Source: Acidobacteriaceae bacterium KBS 89 | GTDB lineage: Bacteria; Acidobacteriota; Terriglobia; Terriglobales; Acidobacteriaceae | Reading direction: 5' to 3' | Assembly: GCA_000381605.1 (NCBI GenBank) | Contig: KB906754.1 | Coordinates: 455,147 to 519,146, forward strand | DNA length: 64,000 nucleotides | Shown: positions 39,249 to 48,875 of the stretch, piece after piece | Numbering within the stretch: position 1 is the stretch's first letter | Layout of the letters: the number at the start of each line of letters is the position of its first letter | The notes under the pieces: generated by a model | The model's input: only the letters and a program-made list of their open reading frames with translations | Told to the model about the DNA's origin: nothing | Databases searched by the model: none | Program-made: the position numbers and the translations under genes

Positions 39249-40552
39249 CTATTGCACCTCGATCGCGGAAACAATCGCGTCTCCTTTGGTCGGTCTGAAC
39301 TCAATAATCACCATGCCATCTCTGGGATTCACTTCGAAACGCTGTTGATACGCGGTCAGCGCACCTCCCGCGGCGGCTGCCACATCCAGATTGGCCACAA
39401 CCTTCTGCCCGTTCACGAAAACGTCGAAAATGCGGTCGCCGGGATGTAGAGACGGCTCCGCAAACGTGAGGATCACTCTATGCATACCGTCAGCGACGGG
39501 GACACGATAGGTGAAAGATCCGGCACGGTAGGTGGCAGCCACCTCCGGACTGCTGGTGCGGGCAATTGACACGGAGCAGGAGCTCTGCCCCGAGCCCCGG
39601 GGCCGGAGATACTCTCCGCCGTTCCGCCCTCAAAGAACGTATCCGATCCGAAGTGTTTTCCATCGCTTGCCCCGGCAACCAGGGCGCCGCAATCGATGAA
39701 GGTGTTCTTCGCGGCGGCTTCGGATAGATGCCACTCCGTCCTATCCTCTACATCTCCCTTGGGGAAGGAGCCACTGGCTATGATGTTGTTTGCACCGGGC
39801 TCGAGAACGACGCCATTCCAGACACAGATGCGCTCCGGGCAGTCTGCAAGCACTCCAATGAGCCTTCCATTTACTTTCAGCATGGTCTTCGGCGCATTGC
39901 TGTACACCCGCACATCTGCTATCCGGTAGGCTCGCTCGGTATAGAGGCTGGAGTTGATGTGTACCGTCGGCGTCGTCGTCCAGTTGGCTTTGTAAAAGAA
40001 GTACGGGTCCTTCCTATACTTGTGGTCAAAGGTCACGATTCCCTTCGTATTAATGTCCTGGGCATTGCCTTCGCTACGAGTCGTGCTTCCGAAGTCGAAG
40101 GAATTCCAGAGAAACGTACCCCAGAGGTACTGTTTGCTGCGCAGCATGGACCAGTTCTGTTCGTGAATGTAGGATTCGTATTCTTCCGCCTGGGGCCGGT
40201 TGCGAGACTCCGGGCCACCCAGCGCGTTGTCAGAGTGCAGCGAGATAGCGCCCCCAGCACCGTATTCGGTGACGGCCATAGGTTGTGACGGGCGGGCGCG
40301 ATGCAGGGCATCAAGGTGTGGGGACAAGTCGGAGGGTTTGTCGTAGTACCAGCCAAAGTAGCGATTGGCGCCGGAAAGGTCTGTGACGGCACCGGTAATG
40401 GGTACGGTGGCGCCTGGAGCTAGCGCGTGCTGCTCGCAGCAGGTGGCCAGCGTGGTGGGCCTGGTGGGGTCGAGGTTGTGGGCAAGCTGGTTCAGCTCCT
40501 TGAGCAGCGGGAGAGGGTCTGGAAGGGCGCCCCCATTGTTTGTCTCGCTCAT
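39249..40552 (-). pseudogene. Truncated, frameshifted GH2 beta-galactosidase-like gene
   Basis: Remnant of a GH2 glycosidase. It begins at MSETNNGG, where the Glu is probably the catalytic acid/base, so everything before it (sugar-binding and sandwich domains, half of the barrel) is lost; a stop lies 15-20 codons upstream. The rest of the barrel is present, with the nucleophile Glu in MAVTEYGAGG and SKQYLWGTFLWNSFDFGS, followed by a Ig-like domain. Near 39575 the frame shifts by one base. The continuation (VSIARTSSPEVAATYRAGSF... FDVFVNGQKVVANLDV ... IVSAIEVQ) is a malectin-like carbohydrate-binding domain ending 39249. No active enzyme can be expected. Confidence 0.8.
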
Positions 40553-40616
40553 TTGCCCGGCCGCATCCCTCCAGCTAGTCGTTGAACAAATTTATCGTCT
40601 TATCCGAAACTGCGCC

Positions 40617-41606
40617 TTACGCACCAAGCCGACGTGCCATCGTAGCGAGCAGCTTGGGACGCACCGCCGGTCGCGTCCACGGGCACTCCGCGATGCAGAT
40701 CCCACAGGAGGCCGCTTCTGCGAAGTAGGGAATGCACTTATCGAAGTCAACATACCAACGCTCTACACCGCGCACCATTTGCTTGTTCGGCGCGATTGCG
40801 CCGGGTGGACACGCCTGTGTACAAACCTGGCAGGTTGCGCAGAACTCGTCGGCCCCAAATTGTATGCGCCCGGTGGGAACGAGCGGCAAGTCGGTGGTTA
40901 CGCCTGCGAGCCGGACACCGGCACCGAAGCGTGGGCTAATGAGCGATCCATGCTTGCCGAGTTCGCCGAGTCCAGCGGCAATTGCCGGTGGAATGAGTAG
41001 CAGCGCACCAGCCATCGGACCGGGGTACGGATCAGCGTGATAGCCCTGCGAGCGAATCCAGTTGGCCAAGGCATAAGAAGTCCGTGTACCCCTAGCATAT
41101 TGATCGCCAACATCGCAGACACCGACACCGTTGGTCTCGTCGGAAGGAACCTCGCGGAGGCGCTCGTAGTTATGAGCGAGAGCGAGGACAATGACCCACG
41201 GTTGATTGATCGTGTAGCCCTCGAATACATAGAGCGGATCCATGACGGCGATCCCGATGTCGTCTGCCTCGTGAGAGAACGCGAAGCTCTTGGCTGCTTC
41301 AGCAAATTCCTGAGGCGAAGATTCATTGCGAGTCTCAGCGACGGGGATCAGTTCAGGATAGGTGTATGCACCTTGAAACGCCTCCGTCGATCCGGGGCAC
41401 TTGCGCGAGTTCTTGCGCGCCAGGAGTTGCAGATCACCCCACGGGTGCTGATCCGGCGGATGCCAAAAAAAGGGAGACGGCCGGCGGGTCGTGCTCTCGC
41501 CGACACCATTGATTTCATTGCCGGAGGAGCGCAGGAGCGCGAGGGTCTCTGGCTTTGGAATCCATGTGCCGCGTTTTGGACGCCGAGGATTAGAGGGTTC
41601 GGTCAT
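40617..41606 (-). CDS. Reductive-dehalogenase-like 4Fe-4S protein
   Basis: A 329-residue cytoplasmic protein. The C-terminal part carries two ferredoxin-type clusters: C-x-x-C-x-x-x-x-C-PPGAI (CATCQVCTQACPPGAI) and, after RWYVDFDKC, C-G-I-C-I-A-E-CPW. The VDFDKCIPYF...CGICIAECPW arrangement matches the corrinoid-dependent reductive dehalogenases rather than the related QueG. It lacks the Tat signal of respiratory dehalogenases and is shorter than them (450-500), so the substrate could be something else. The ATG at 41606 is used; GTG 41618 is possible. It follows and slightly abuts the AhpD-like relic, suggesting a former two-gene unit. Confidence 0.7.
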   Translation of the reverse strand: MTEPSNPRRPKRGTWIPKPETLALLRSSGNEINGVGESTTRRPSPFFWHPPDQHPWGDLQLLARKNSRKCPGSTEAFQGAYTYPELIPVAETRNESSPQEFAEAAKSFAFSHEADDIGIAVMDPLYVFEGYTINQPWVIVLALAHNYERLREVPSDETNGVGVCDVGDQYARGTRTSYALANWIRSQGYHADPYPGPMAGALLLIPPAIAAGLGELGKHGSLISPRFGAGVRLAGVTTDLPLVPTGRIQFGADEFCATCQVCTQACPPGAIAPNKQMVRGVERWYVDFDKCIPYFAEAASCGICIAECPWTRPAVRPKLLATMARRLGA

Positions 41607-41614
41607 AGCTGGTC

Positions 41615-42239
41615 TCACAAACCGTCAGGATAAGGAGAAGGTAGCCCAAAGCCGTTGGCGACGCGGTTGAAGGCGGCGAAGAGAGCTGCGATATGTATAG
41701 CTTCGGCTACTTGAGCTTCCGTCCAGCCCGCGCGCATCGTTGCTTCCACATCGTGGCGAGTGACGGCTGATGAATTTGCGTCTACTTTTCCAGTGAACTT
41801 CAGCATCGCCAGCTCCAGAGCTTGTGAACAATTGAGCATTGAGATCACCCTCTAGCAGAGCGCAAATCATTTCGGGTGACGCGCCCTGCGCCGCAAGCAA
41901 CGTACCGTGACTGTCAGCACAGTAAGCGCATGCGTTCTGCCGCGAAACATAGGTGGCAATCATCTCCTTGTGCCGCCGGCTCAAAAGACTATCACCGAAG
42001 AGGAGGTTCTCAGCGATCTCCAACATGCCTTTCAGCAGCGCCGAGTTAGTGGCAAAGCAGAGCACAATCCCAGGAAGATCGGTTCGGGCAAAGCGCTCGC
42101 GATATCGCGTGAACAATGCGCGGAGCTCCGCACTTGCTGTGCGTTCATCCGCCAGAGACAGATTCGTAGAAGATGGCGCCACTCGACGGCCTTCGAGCGT
42201 CTCCACCTGTGCAACATCCGATGAGAACTCCCAACTCAT
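41615..42239 (-). pseudogene. Frameshifted AhpD/carboxymuconolactone decarboxylase-like gene
   Basis: The first frame (from 42239) encodes an AhpD-like protein with the redox pair in NACAYCADSHG and continues to EGDLNAQLF. The conserved C-terminus (QALELAMLKFTGKVDANSSA, VTRHDVEATMRAGWTEAQVA, AEAIHIAALFAAFNRVANGFG) is in another frame, ending 41615. One base lost or gained near 41825-41840 accounts for this. An intact protein would be ~205 residues, a peroxidase-like disulfide reductase. Real decay and sequencing error are both possible. Confidence 0.75.
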
Positions 42240-42371
42240 ATCTCAAAACTCCATTAGTTCGGCGAAGTGGAAGACACGCGAGCCAGCGGAAATCTCTCAA
42301 TAGTCTCCGACGATCTGTTCCACCATAGCGCTTTCTCTGCTGGCATTTCCACCTGTATTGGTTCGCACCTG

Positions 42372-45300
42372 CTAATACATGAACTTCAACGCAAATTGCA
42401 CTTGGCGCGGAGCGCTCGCCGCAAGGATATAGTTGAATGTCGGCGAACTGATGTCGCAGTCGGGCAGCCGGAAGTTCGCGCGGTTCAGGATGTTAAACAG
42501 CTCCGCGCGGAACTGGATCTGGCTTGATTCTGTCACCTTGAAATTCTTAAGCACACCGAAGTCCCAGTCGGCATAAGCGGGGCCGACGTTCACGTTGCGA
42601 CCTTCTGTGCCAAACTGCCCCGCGTTGGCTGTGGGATCAAGTCGCTGGAAAGCATTAGGATTAACCCACGCGTTAACCGTCCGCGGCCCGTTATTGGGGT
42701 TGCCGACGAGATTGGGTCGTTGCGCGGAGAAACCAGTGATCTCCGGCGCGCTGCCTTGCGCTGCGACGTCGTTCGAGTCGAACACTGTGAACGGCGTGCC
42801 GCTCATCAATGTTGCTATGCCATCCAACTGCCACCCGCCTAGTCCCCGCTGGTACCAGTTCTGCGGATTGTTCCAGAACGGAAGCGCCCATACATAGCTG
42901 CCAACGAATCGGTTGGGCGCGTTGAACAGCGAGAGCCCACGCTCTGCTGCGAGATTGAACGGATCCTGGGCGAGATCGTTTTCGCCCGCGACTGGCTTCG
43001 CCGCCGATCCGGTTATGTTGAACGAAGACACATCGTCGATCGTCTTCGACCACGTGTACGACACGAGGAAGGACAACCCATGGCTGAACCGCTTGCGCAT
43101 CGACGCTTGCAACGCGTTGTACGACGAGTTGGCGATGCTCGTGATCTCGCCAGTCGATGAAAACTTGCAACTGCTCGGTGGATTTGCGAGTGTGCAGCCG
43201 GAATAGAGCCGCCGTTGATCGGCATTGCTGGAATTCGAGATCGGCTGGCCATTAACAGATCCGGGAACAAATACCGCCGGGTTCGCTTCGATAAAGCGCG
43301 GCAGGTGCGTGCCCTTTGTGCCGACATATCCGATCTCGAACACGAAATCGGACCCGAACGACTGCTGCAGGTTCAAATCCCAATCCTGTGTGTAAGGGAG
43401 TGTCAGCGTCGGTGACAGAGTCAGACTCGTAAGTGGCGTGGAAAATGTCCCTACGGCCGGAGGATGGCCGTTGAACGGATCTGCGAAGTTCGGCAGACTC
43501 ACCTGTGGCGTTCCGAGGTACGGAGGCGCGCTGATGGGCGCCTGCAGAGGACCGCCCTGTCCGGTGTAATAAGGCTCATAGAAGATGCCGTACGACGCAG
43601 TGACCAGCAACTTGCCGTTACCGTTCGGGTCCCACGCGACGCCAACGCGCGGTGCGAATGCCTTCATATCGGTAGGGATCAGCCCTGCGGGCACACCGGA
43701 ATCGCCCGGATATAAAAGGCCCGCCGGAGCATTCGGTATGACATGGGATTGCTTCCCCGGCTCAAACAGCGATAGCCGGTTGTGAATTTCGGTATATGGG
43801 AAGGGCAGCTCGTAACGCAGTCCTGCATTGATCGTGAATCGCGGCCCGACCTTATACGTATCCTGCACGTACAAGTTCGCATTGTTACCGCGAATACCGC
43901 GCGAAAAATCGCCGATGCCTTGCAGGAAGACGATTGGCTGTCCGACGAGATAGCTGGCGAACGCGTCCGTTACCGGGAATGGCACGAATACGAAGAAGCC
44001 ATTGGTTGCAATCCCTTGCAGCACGTTGATCTGCTGATGCTGATATCCGCCGCCGAATTTCAGCGTGTGCTGGCCGCGCACCCAGCTCAACGATCCGGAA
44101 TAATCAAAGACGTTTTCGTAGGTGTTGCGTGGGCCGGTGATCGGATCACCAACCGCGGAATAGCCATTCACCTGGATGAACGGCGGTCCAGTAGCAACAG
44201 CGAGACTCGGTTCGTATTGGAATCCAAGGCTTGAGGGCGGCTGATGGTTCTCGTGTTCGCCGTAGAGGAACTTGTTGCGGAGAAACGAGAATCGCCCCAC
44301 ACCGATGAGGTTTGGCGAAAAGGTGTGCGTCTCCTGCGCGACAAAGACCTGCGCGCGCTGATCTTCGCCTATTGGGAAGCCCGGCACGCTAGCTCCGCCG
44401 GGCGATAGCGGATCGACCTGGGAGAGCTGGTTAAACATGTAATTGAAGTTCAGCATGTCGCGCGGAGTGAGGTAGTAATCAACTTTGACGCCGAATTGAT
44501 CGGTATTATTGGTTAAAATCTGGGTCGTTGAGTACAGATTGGTGCCGTCGTTTGGAAGCGGGAAGAAGCTCAACAGATTTTTTGAAATCGGGTTGAACTG
44601 GGACTGTGGCACCAGGTTATTCGGGTACGGTGCATTGGCGAAGACATTGAAGAGCTGGTTCTCCGGGTTGTTGCAGAAGCCTTTCGTGAAGCCCTCGGGG
44701 CAGAGCTCAGAGAAGTCGCCAGTACGCTGCTTCACCGATGGCACCGGGGTGAGTCCTGTCTCGCCCTGGCGGTTGCGGAAGCCTTCGTAGAAGCCGAAGA
44801 TGAAGGCCTTATTCTTTTTGATCGGCCCACCAATTGTGGCGCCAAACTGGTTTTGTTTCAGCGGCTCCTTCGACTGCCCGGAATAAAAATAATTGTTAGC
44901 ATCGACTACGTCGTTGCGCAGAAACTCCCACAACCTCCCGTGGATTTGGTTCGTGCCCGACCGTGTGATGATGTTTGTCGTAGATCCCAGCGCGTTTCCG
45001 AACTCGGCATTCGCGCTATGCGTGATAATGCGGAACTCGCTAATCGCGTCCACAGGCGGCTTGAGGACGAATCCGCCATCGACCCCGTTGAAGTTGTTGG
45101 CACCGTCGATGAGAAAGTTGTTCGATTCAGGTCGCTGGCCATTGACCGCATATGCCTGTCCGTTGCGCAGCGATCCGCCAGCTTCGGCTATCCCGGGCGT
45201 CAAGGGAACGACTCCAGGCTGCAATAGGCCAAGTTGCGAGAAGTTGCGCCCGTTCAGCGGTAGATCCTCCAACTCGCGCTGTTGTACTACCTTGCCCATG

Positions 45301-45689
45301 CTGGTGACGGTTGGCTCAATCAGCGCGGCATCGGCGCTCACCAGCACCTGCTCCTTTTCCGATCCGACCGCAAGACGTGGCGAGACTGAAGCCGTCTCGT
45401 TCACGTTGAGCATGATGCCATCCTGCACATATTCTTGGAAACCTTTCGCTGCAACTTGCAGGCGGTAGTGTCCGACAGGGAGTTCTAGAAGAACGTAATT
45501 TCCGTTGCGATCGGTGGTCGTGCTGCGCGAAAGGCCCGTTTCCGCCTGCCGTGCTGTAACCGCGGAGCCCTGAATGACAGCGCCGCTTGGGTCTATAACT
45601 GTTCCGCGAATGTTTCCCGTGATCTGCTGAGCAGACAAACTGAGGCAACCTAGCACTACTAATGCCAGCACATTGCAAACGATTTTCAT
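42372..45689 (-). CDS. TonB-dependent receptor with carboxypeptidase-regulatory-like domain
   Basis: A 1,105-residue outer-membrane receptor of the Oar-like type abundant in Acidobacteria. Signal peptide (~1-21), then a carboxypeptidase-regulatory-like beta-sandwich (~24-105, GNIRGTVIDPSGAVIQGSAV), a plug domain (~115-250, LPLNGRNFSQLGLLQPGV, QAYAVNGQRPESNNFLIDGA) and a large barrel ending in aromatic Tyr (LKFMY). These take up oligosaccharides or other large substrates with TonB energy. The ATG at 45689 begins MKIVCNVLAL; reading from an upstream start would put 26 residues before the signal peptide. It is divergent from the sulfatase relic. Confidence 0.88.
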   Translation of the reverse strand: MKIVCNVLALVVLGCLSLSAQQITGNIRGTVIDPSGAVIQGSAVTARQAETGLSRSTTTDRNGNYVLLELPVGHYRLQVAAKGFQEYVQDGIMLNVNETASVSPRLAVGSEKEQVLVSADAALIEPTVTSMGKVVQQRELEDLPLNGRNFSQLGLLQPGVVPLTPGIAEAGGSLRNGQAYAVNGQRPESNNFLIDGANNFNGVDGGFVLKPPVDAISEFRIITHSANAEFGNALGSTTNIITRSGTNQIHGRLWEFLRNDVVDANNYFYSGQSKEPLKQNQFGATIGGPIKKNKAFIFGFYEGFRNRQGETGLTPVPSVKQRTGDFSELCPEGFTKGFCNNPENQLFNVFANAPYPNNLVPQSQFNPISKNLLSFFPLPNDGTNLYSTTQILTNNTDQFGVKVDYYLTPRDMLNFNYMFNQLSQVDPLSPGGASVPGFPIGEDQRAQVFVAQETHTFSPNLIGVGRFSFLRNKFLYGEHENHQPPSSLGFQYEPSLAVATGPPFIQVNGYSAVGDPITGPRNTYENVFDYSGSLSWVRGQHTLKFGGGYQHQQINVLQGIATNGFFVFVPFPVTDAFASYLVGQPIVFLQGIGDFSRGIRGNNANLYVQDTYKVGPRFTINAGLRYELPFPYTEIHNRLSLFEPGKQSHVIPNAPAGLLYPGDSGVPAGLIPTDMKAFAPRVGVAWDPNGNGKLLVTASYGIFYEPYYTGQGGPLQAPISAPPYLGTPQVSLPNFADPFNGHPPAVGTFSTPLTSLTLSPTLTLPYTQDWDLNLQQSFGSDFVFEIGYVGTKGTHLPRFIEANPAVFVPGSVNGQPISNSSNADQRRLYSGCTLANPPSSCKFSSTGEITSIANSSYNALQASMRKRFSHGLSFLVSYTWSKTIDDVSSFNITGSAAKPVAGENDLAQDPFNLAAERGLSLFNAPNRFVGSYVWALPFWNNPQNWYQRGLGGWQLDGIATLMSGTPFTVFDSNDVAAQGSAPEITGFSAQRPNLVGNPNNGPRTVNAWVNPNAFQRLDPTANAGQFGTEGRNVNVGPAYADWDFGVLKNFKVTESSQIQFRAELFNILNRANFRLPDCDISSPTFNYILAASAPRQVQFALKFMY

Positions 45690-45998
45690 GTTGTTTTCGA
45701 GTCTCCGAGAAGGCTTGGAACTACAAACGGAGTGAGGCCGATCGTCCACGCGATACCCTGTTGACATTGGTCTCGGTCACTTGTGCGCCAAAGAACGAAC
45801 CGCATCGTCAAAAGCTCCGTAAGTTAGAGAATCCCGGCCCGGAAGCATCAGTAGCCGATACACCTAACGGGGAATAAATCGTTTGGTGGGCTGCACGGAT
45901 GGACGGTACCAGTTAAGTCTTTGCACTGTCTTGGACCGGTCGATGGATAGCTTTCTCAACCCTTCGGTGGAGCCTTCAACGTAATCGGCCAATGCATT
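45690..45998. other. Intergenic region
   Basis: 309 bases between the TonB receptor and the sulfatase relic; no gene or clear structure seen. It should hold the receptor promoter. Confidence 0.4.
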
Positions 45999-46719
45999 TT
46001 GCGTAAGACTCTACGCGATCTCGTCCGGAGCGACAGAGGCAGCATTGCCTCCGACTCCCTGGAAACGAAAAAGATGCTTGACGATACCGTCATTCTGCAT
46101 ACATCAGATCATGGATATTTCTTGGGTGAGTGGCGCCTCTTCGACAAGCGCCTGATGCATGAGCCGTCCATCCGCGTTCCGTTTCAGGTGCGTTATCCCA
46201 AACGTATCCCGGCCGGTACAGTACGTAAAGAGATGATTCTGGATACAGACATTGCGCCTACAATCCTCGATCTCGCGGGCATTCCTGTTCCGGAACATAT
46301 GCAGGGCAAGAGCATCTTGCCTCTTGCAAGGAAAGCGGATCCAGACTTCCGTAAGGAGTGGTACTACGAATATTACGAGTGGCCAAATCCGAAAAAGGTC
46401 GCGCCGCATCGTGGCATTCGGATGGAAACAGTACAAGTTGATCCAATATGTTCAAGATCCGTCAGAGGGAGAACTTTACGATCTTCGAGCTGATCCGAGC
46501 GAGCAAGACAATCTTTATGGCAAACCTGAATTTCCTTCTCTCCAGACTCATTTAGCCCAGCGGTTGGATCGATTGCGGTCAAAAATTCCTGAGCGCAAGG
46601 AACCGAGGCGAATCTTGAACATCATAGGGGCGAAAGCTCCCTCAGAGGGACTACTGGGCAACGATTCCGCGAAATTTATCAGGTGTTGCCTTCGAATGCC
46701 AGGAGTTTACGGAAATTAG
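45999..46719 (+). pseudogene. Sulfatase relic (5' truncated and frameshifted)
   Basis: The C-terminal half of a type I sulfatase. The first frame has KMLDDTVILHTSDHGYFLGE (metal-binding D-H), then HEPSIRVPFQVRYPKRIPAG and DTDIAPTILDLAGIPVPEHM, to PHRGIRMET near 46428. The next frame carries on (WKQYKLIQYVQDPSEGELYDLRA) to 46719. The N-terminal half with the catalytic Cys (C-x-P-S-R) is absent, so it cannot be active. It shows that this island once carried at least three sulfatases. Confidence 0.8.
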
Positions 46720-46912
46720 GTGCGAATCGTGCACGTTCGCGTTCAACATTGTTGCGCGTCTAGTGGATGCTAATCGCCGATTTACCCATTCATCACCGAA
46801 ACCTCAGATAAATCATCCAAATGTTCCAAAGCTATCCGACCGTGCTCTCTAGGCCTGTCGGCAGCTGCTACGCTCTTGACGTCTTCCACCAAGGCGGATA
46901 AGCTAACCCTAA

Positions 46913-46993
46913 ATGAAGCAAACGTTCACCTACGCCGCGACTTGTTGTATGTGTCCTCACATGCGCTGTTGCGTCGGTGTTTGTTTGCTCTAA
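46913..46993 (+). CDS. Cys-rich leader peptide 1 (26 residues)
   Basis: A short frame, ATG to TAA, encoding 26 residues of which six are Cys (residues 11, 12, 14, 19, 20, 24; core TCCMCPHMRCCVGVC). No ribosome site precedes it. A promoter-like TTGACG-17-TAAGCT (46876-46904) would place the transcript start at or next to the ATG, suggesting leaderless translation. A terminator hairpin follows at 47033, then sulfatase - TonB receptor - sulfatase. This matches the design of ribosome-mediated attenuators: shortage of Cys-tRNA stalls the ribosome on the Cys codons and prevents termination. Leaderless polycysteine frames with such a role are known in mycobacteria. I find this assignment likely but unproven. 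Confidence 0.6.
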   Translation: MKQTFTYAATCCMCPHMRCCVGVCLL

Positions 46994-47315
46994 GCGAAGG
47001 CCAAGCCCGCTGTCGTTCATAGAGACTCACGTACCCACGCTCACGCGGCGTGGGTTTTGCTTTTGCTGAGAACTCATATTGACACTCCTCATTTGGACTT
47101 TCTTTTCCATCGATTCTTGCTTCTACGTCTTGAATCGTTCACACACAGTGTGAGGCGCACGAGGGCCAAGTCAAGTTTCTAGCTAAGTTGTTATGATGCC
47201 CTGTTTATCTATTCTCAGCCTCTGTCGCAGCGCCGATGCTTCTCCCGCTCGAGAGAACAGCTTACACGCCAACGCGAACCTTCAAACCGCCAGCACCCGT
47301 CGCTGAGGCCCGATT
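46994..47315. other. Leader region of the sulfatase operon
   Basis: 322 bases between leader peptide 1 and the sulfatase start. It contains the hairpin 47033-47055, a TTGACA (47079-47084) without a good -10, and TATGAT (47192-47197), which could be a second promoter that would bypass the hairpin. Confidence 0.5.
47033..47065 (+). terminator. Candidate attenuator hairpin of the sulfatase operon
   Basis: Perfect 8-bp stem ACCCACGC/GCGTGGGT, loop TCACGCG, followed by TTTGCTTTTG: an intrinsic terminator 40 bases after the leader-peptide stop. GCGTCGGT (46970-46977), inside the peptide's Cys codons, could pair with ACCCACGC (one C-C mismatch), giving an alternative structure. Confidence 0.6.
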
Positions 47316-48803
47316 TTGAACCGTCGTGATTTTCTAACTAACTCGGTTGCCGCACTTCTCGCTTCGAGCACAGGCGGTGAATCGACCTTGGCTGCTGCGG
47401 AAGGTCACCGCCCTAACGTGCTTCTGCTTATGTCCGATCAGCACAAGCGCAGCTGCATGGGGGCCTATGGCGACAAGGTTGCGCGGACTCCGAACCTGGA
47501 CCGGCTTGCCGCATCGAGCGTGCGATTCACGGATGCGTACAGCACTAACCCGGTTTGCACGCCGTCGCGCGCCTCGATCATGACTGGCCTCTACAGCCAC
47601 AATCTGGAGGCGCAGGACAACACGTTGCCCTATCTGCCTACACATAGGACGATGGCGCATGACTTCGATGCCGCCGGATACATGACAGCGCTGGTAGGCA
47701 AGATGCATTGGGTCGACGCCCAGTCCCACGGCTTCGAGTACCGCCTGGAGTTCAACGACTGGTACCAATACCTCGGCCCCAAAACGAAGCTGTATGCGGA
47801 CGAGCTTGGACGGCGTAACTCCGGATCCGGTCTGCCGGAGATCGATGATCTATGGCGTGATGAAGACGATCCCTGGAAAGGCCACCGGACGCTCGACAAT
47901 CGTGAAGGCTCCGTCGCCGTCGGCCGCGTTTCTCTGTTGGAAGAGAAAGACCACTTTGACAACTTTGTTGCTCGTGAGTCGGTCCGCTTCCTCAAGAACT
48001 TCGGTAAAGCCGGCCGGCCTTTCTTCCTCGTGAGCTCCTTCCTCAAACCGCATGACCCTTTCATGCCGGCACAACGCTTTGCTGATATGTTTCGCGCGGA
48101 AGATATGGTGCTTCCCGCAAGCTGGGCAAAGGCGGACCAGTCGAAGTTGCCCAAAGAAGTTGTCCAGTCAATCAACGTCAACGGGCCCACGCCTGAGCTA
48201 CGCGATCCGGTGGAAGCGAAGAAGCGCATCGCGCTTTATTACGCGAACCTCGCGCAGATGGATGACTGCCTCGGACAGGTTGTCCAGGCGGTCAAAGATC
48301 TCGGCCTGGAAAACGACACCATCATCGCTTATACCTCGGACCACGGAGAGATGCTGGGCGAACTTGGCCTTTGGCAGAAGTTCGAGTTCTACGAGGGATC
48401 ATGCGGCATCCCGCTGATGATCCACGTGCCAGGCCGCAAGGCGGGAGTTTGCGATACGCCCGTAAGTCTCGTGTCGCTCTCTGCCACTCTCACCGGATTG
48501 GCCGGCGTAACGCAACTGACTGCCAATGACGGCAAGTCTCTCGCACCGTACATCTCCGCGCCTCAAACGACTCGACCTTATGGGCCCGTGTTTGCCGAGT
48601 ATGGCCTCAGCAGCAAGCAGCCTAAGTACATGGTGCGTGACCGCGACTGGAAGTACACGTACTGGGTCCACGACATCCCGGAGCTTTATAACCTTCGCAC
48701 TGATCCTGAAGAGCTCCGAAACCTCGCAGCCGATCCTTCGCATTCCGCCCAAGTCGCTAGATTGAAGAATGTACTCTTCGCGTGGCACCGCCCACCGGGC
48801 TAA
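47316..48803 (+). CDS. Exported type I sulfatase (Tat signal)
   Basis: A 495-residue sulfatase that removes sulfate from organic sulfate esters. An N-terminal twin-arginine signal (NRRDFLTNSVAALLA) indicates folded export. The sulfatase signature CTPSRASIMTG places the catalytic Cys, matured to formylglycine, at residue 81. Metal ligands are visible in LLMSDQHK (~39-42) and YTSDHGEMLGE. The SDQ motif is like choline-sulfatase/phosphonate-hydrolase-type members. Start is TTG with GAGG seven bases upstream. It is the first gene of a sulfatase-receptor-sulfatase unit downstream of a Cys-rich leader; 72 bases separate it from the receptor. No sulfatase-maturation enzyme is in the window. Confidence 0.88.
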   Translation: MNRRDFLTNSVAALLASSTGGESTLAAAEGHRPNVLLLMSDQHKRSCMGAYGDKVARTPNLDRLAASSVRFTDAYSTNPVCTPSRASIMTGLYSHNLEAQDNTLPYLPTHRTMAHDFDAAGYMTALVGKMHWVDAQSHGFEYRLEFNDWYQYLGPKTKLYADELGRRNSGSGLPEIDDLWRDEDDPWKGHRTLDNREGSVAVGRVSLLEEKDHFDNFVARESVRFLKNFGKAGRPFFLVSSFLKPHDPFMPAQRFADMFRAEDMVLPASWAKADQSKLPKEVVQSINVNGPTPELRDPVEAKKRIALYYANLAQMDDCLGQVVQAVKDLGLENDTIIAYTSDHGEMLGELGLWQKFEFYEGSCGIPLMIHVPGRKAGVCDTPVSLVSLSATLTGLAGVTQLTANDGKSLAPYISAPQTTRPYGPVFAEYGLSSKQPKYMVRDRDWKYTYWVHDIPELYNLRTDPEELRNLAADPSHSAQVARLKNVLFAWHRPPG

Positions 48804-48875
48804 TTCTCACCATCGCCCGAAAAGAAATCACACAATATCGACCTTTACTACGTTCCACTTCCGAGGGCATAACCC

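Noticed and set aside
40617..41606. Epoxyqueuosine reductase QueG
   Set aside because: The VDFDKC...CGICIAECPW spacing fits reductive dehalogenase-like proteins better, and typical QueG landmarks are not seen.
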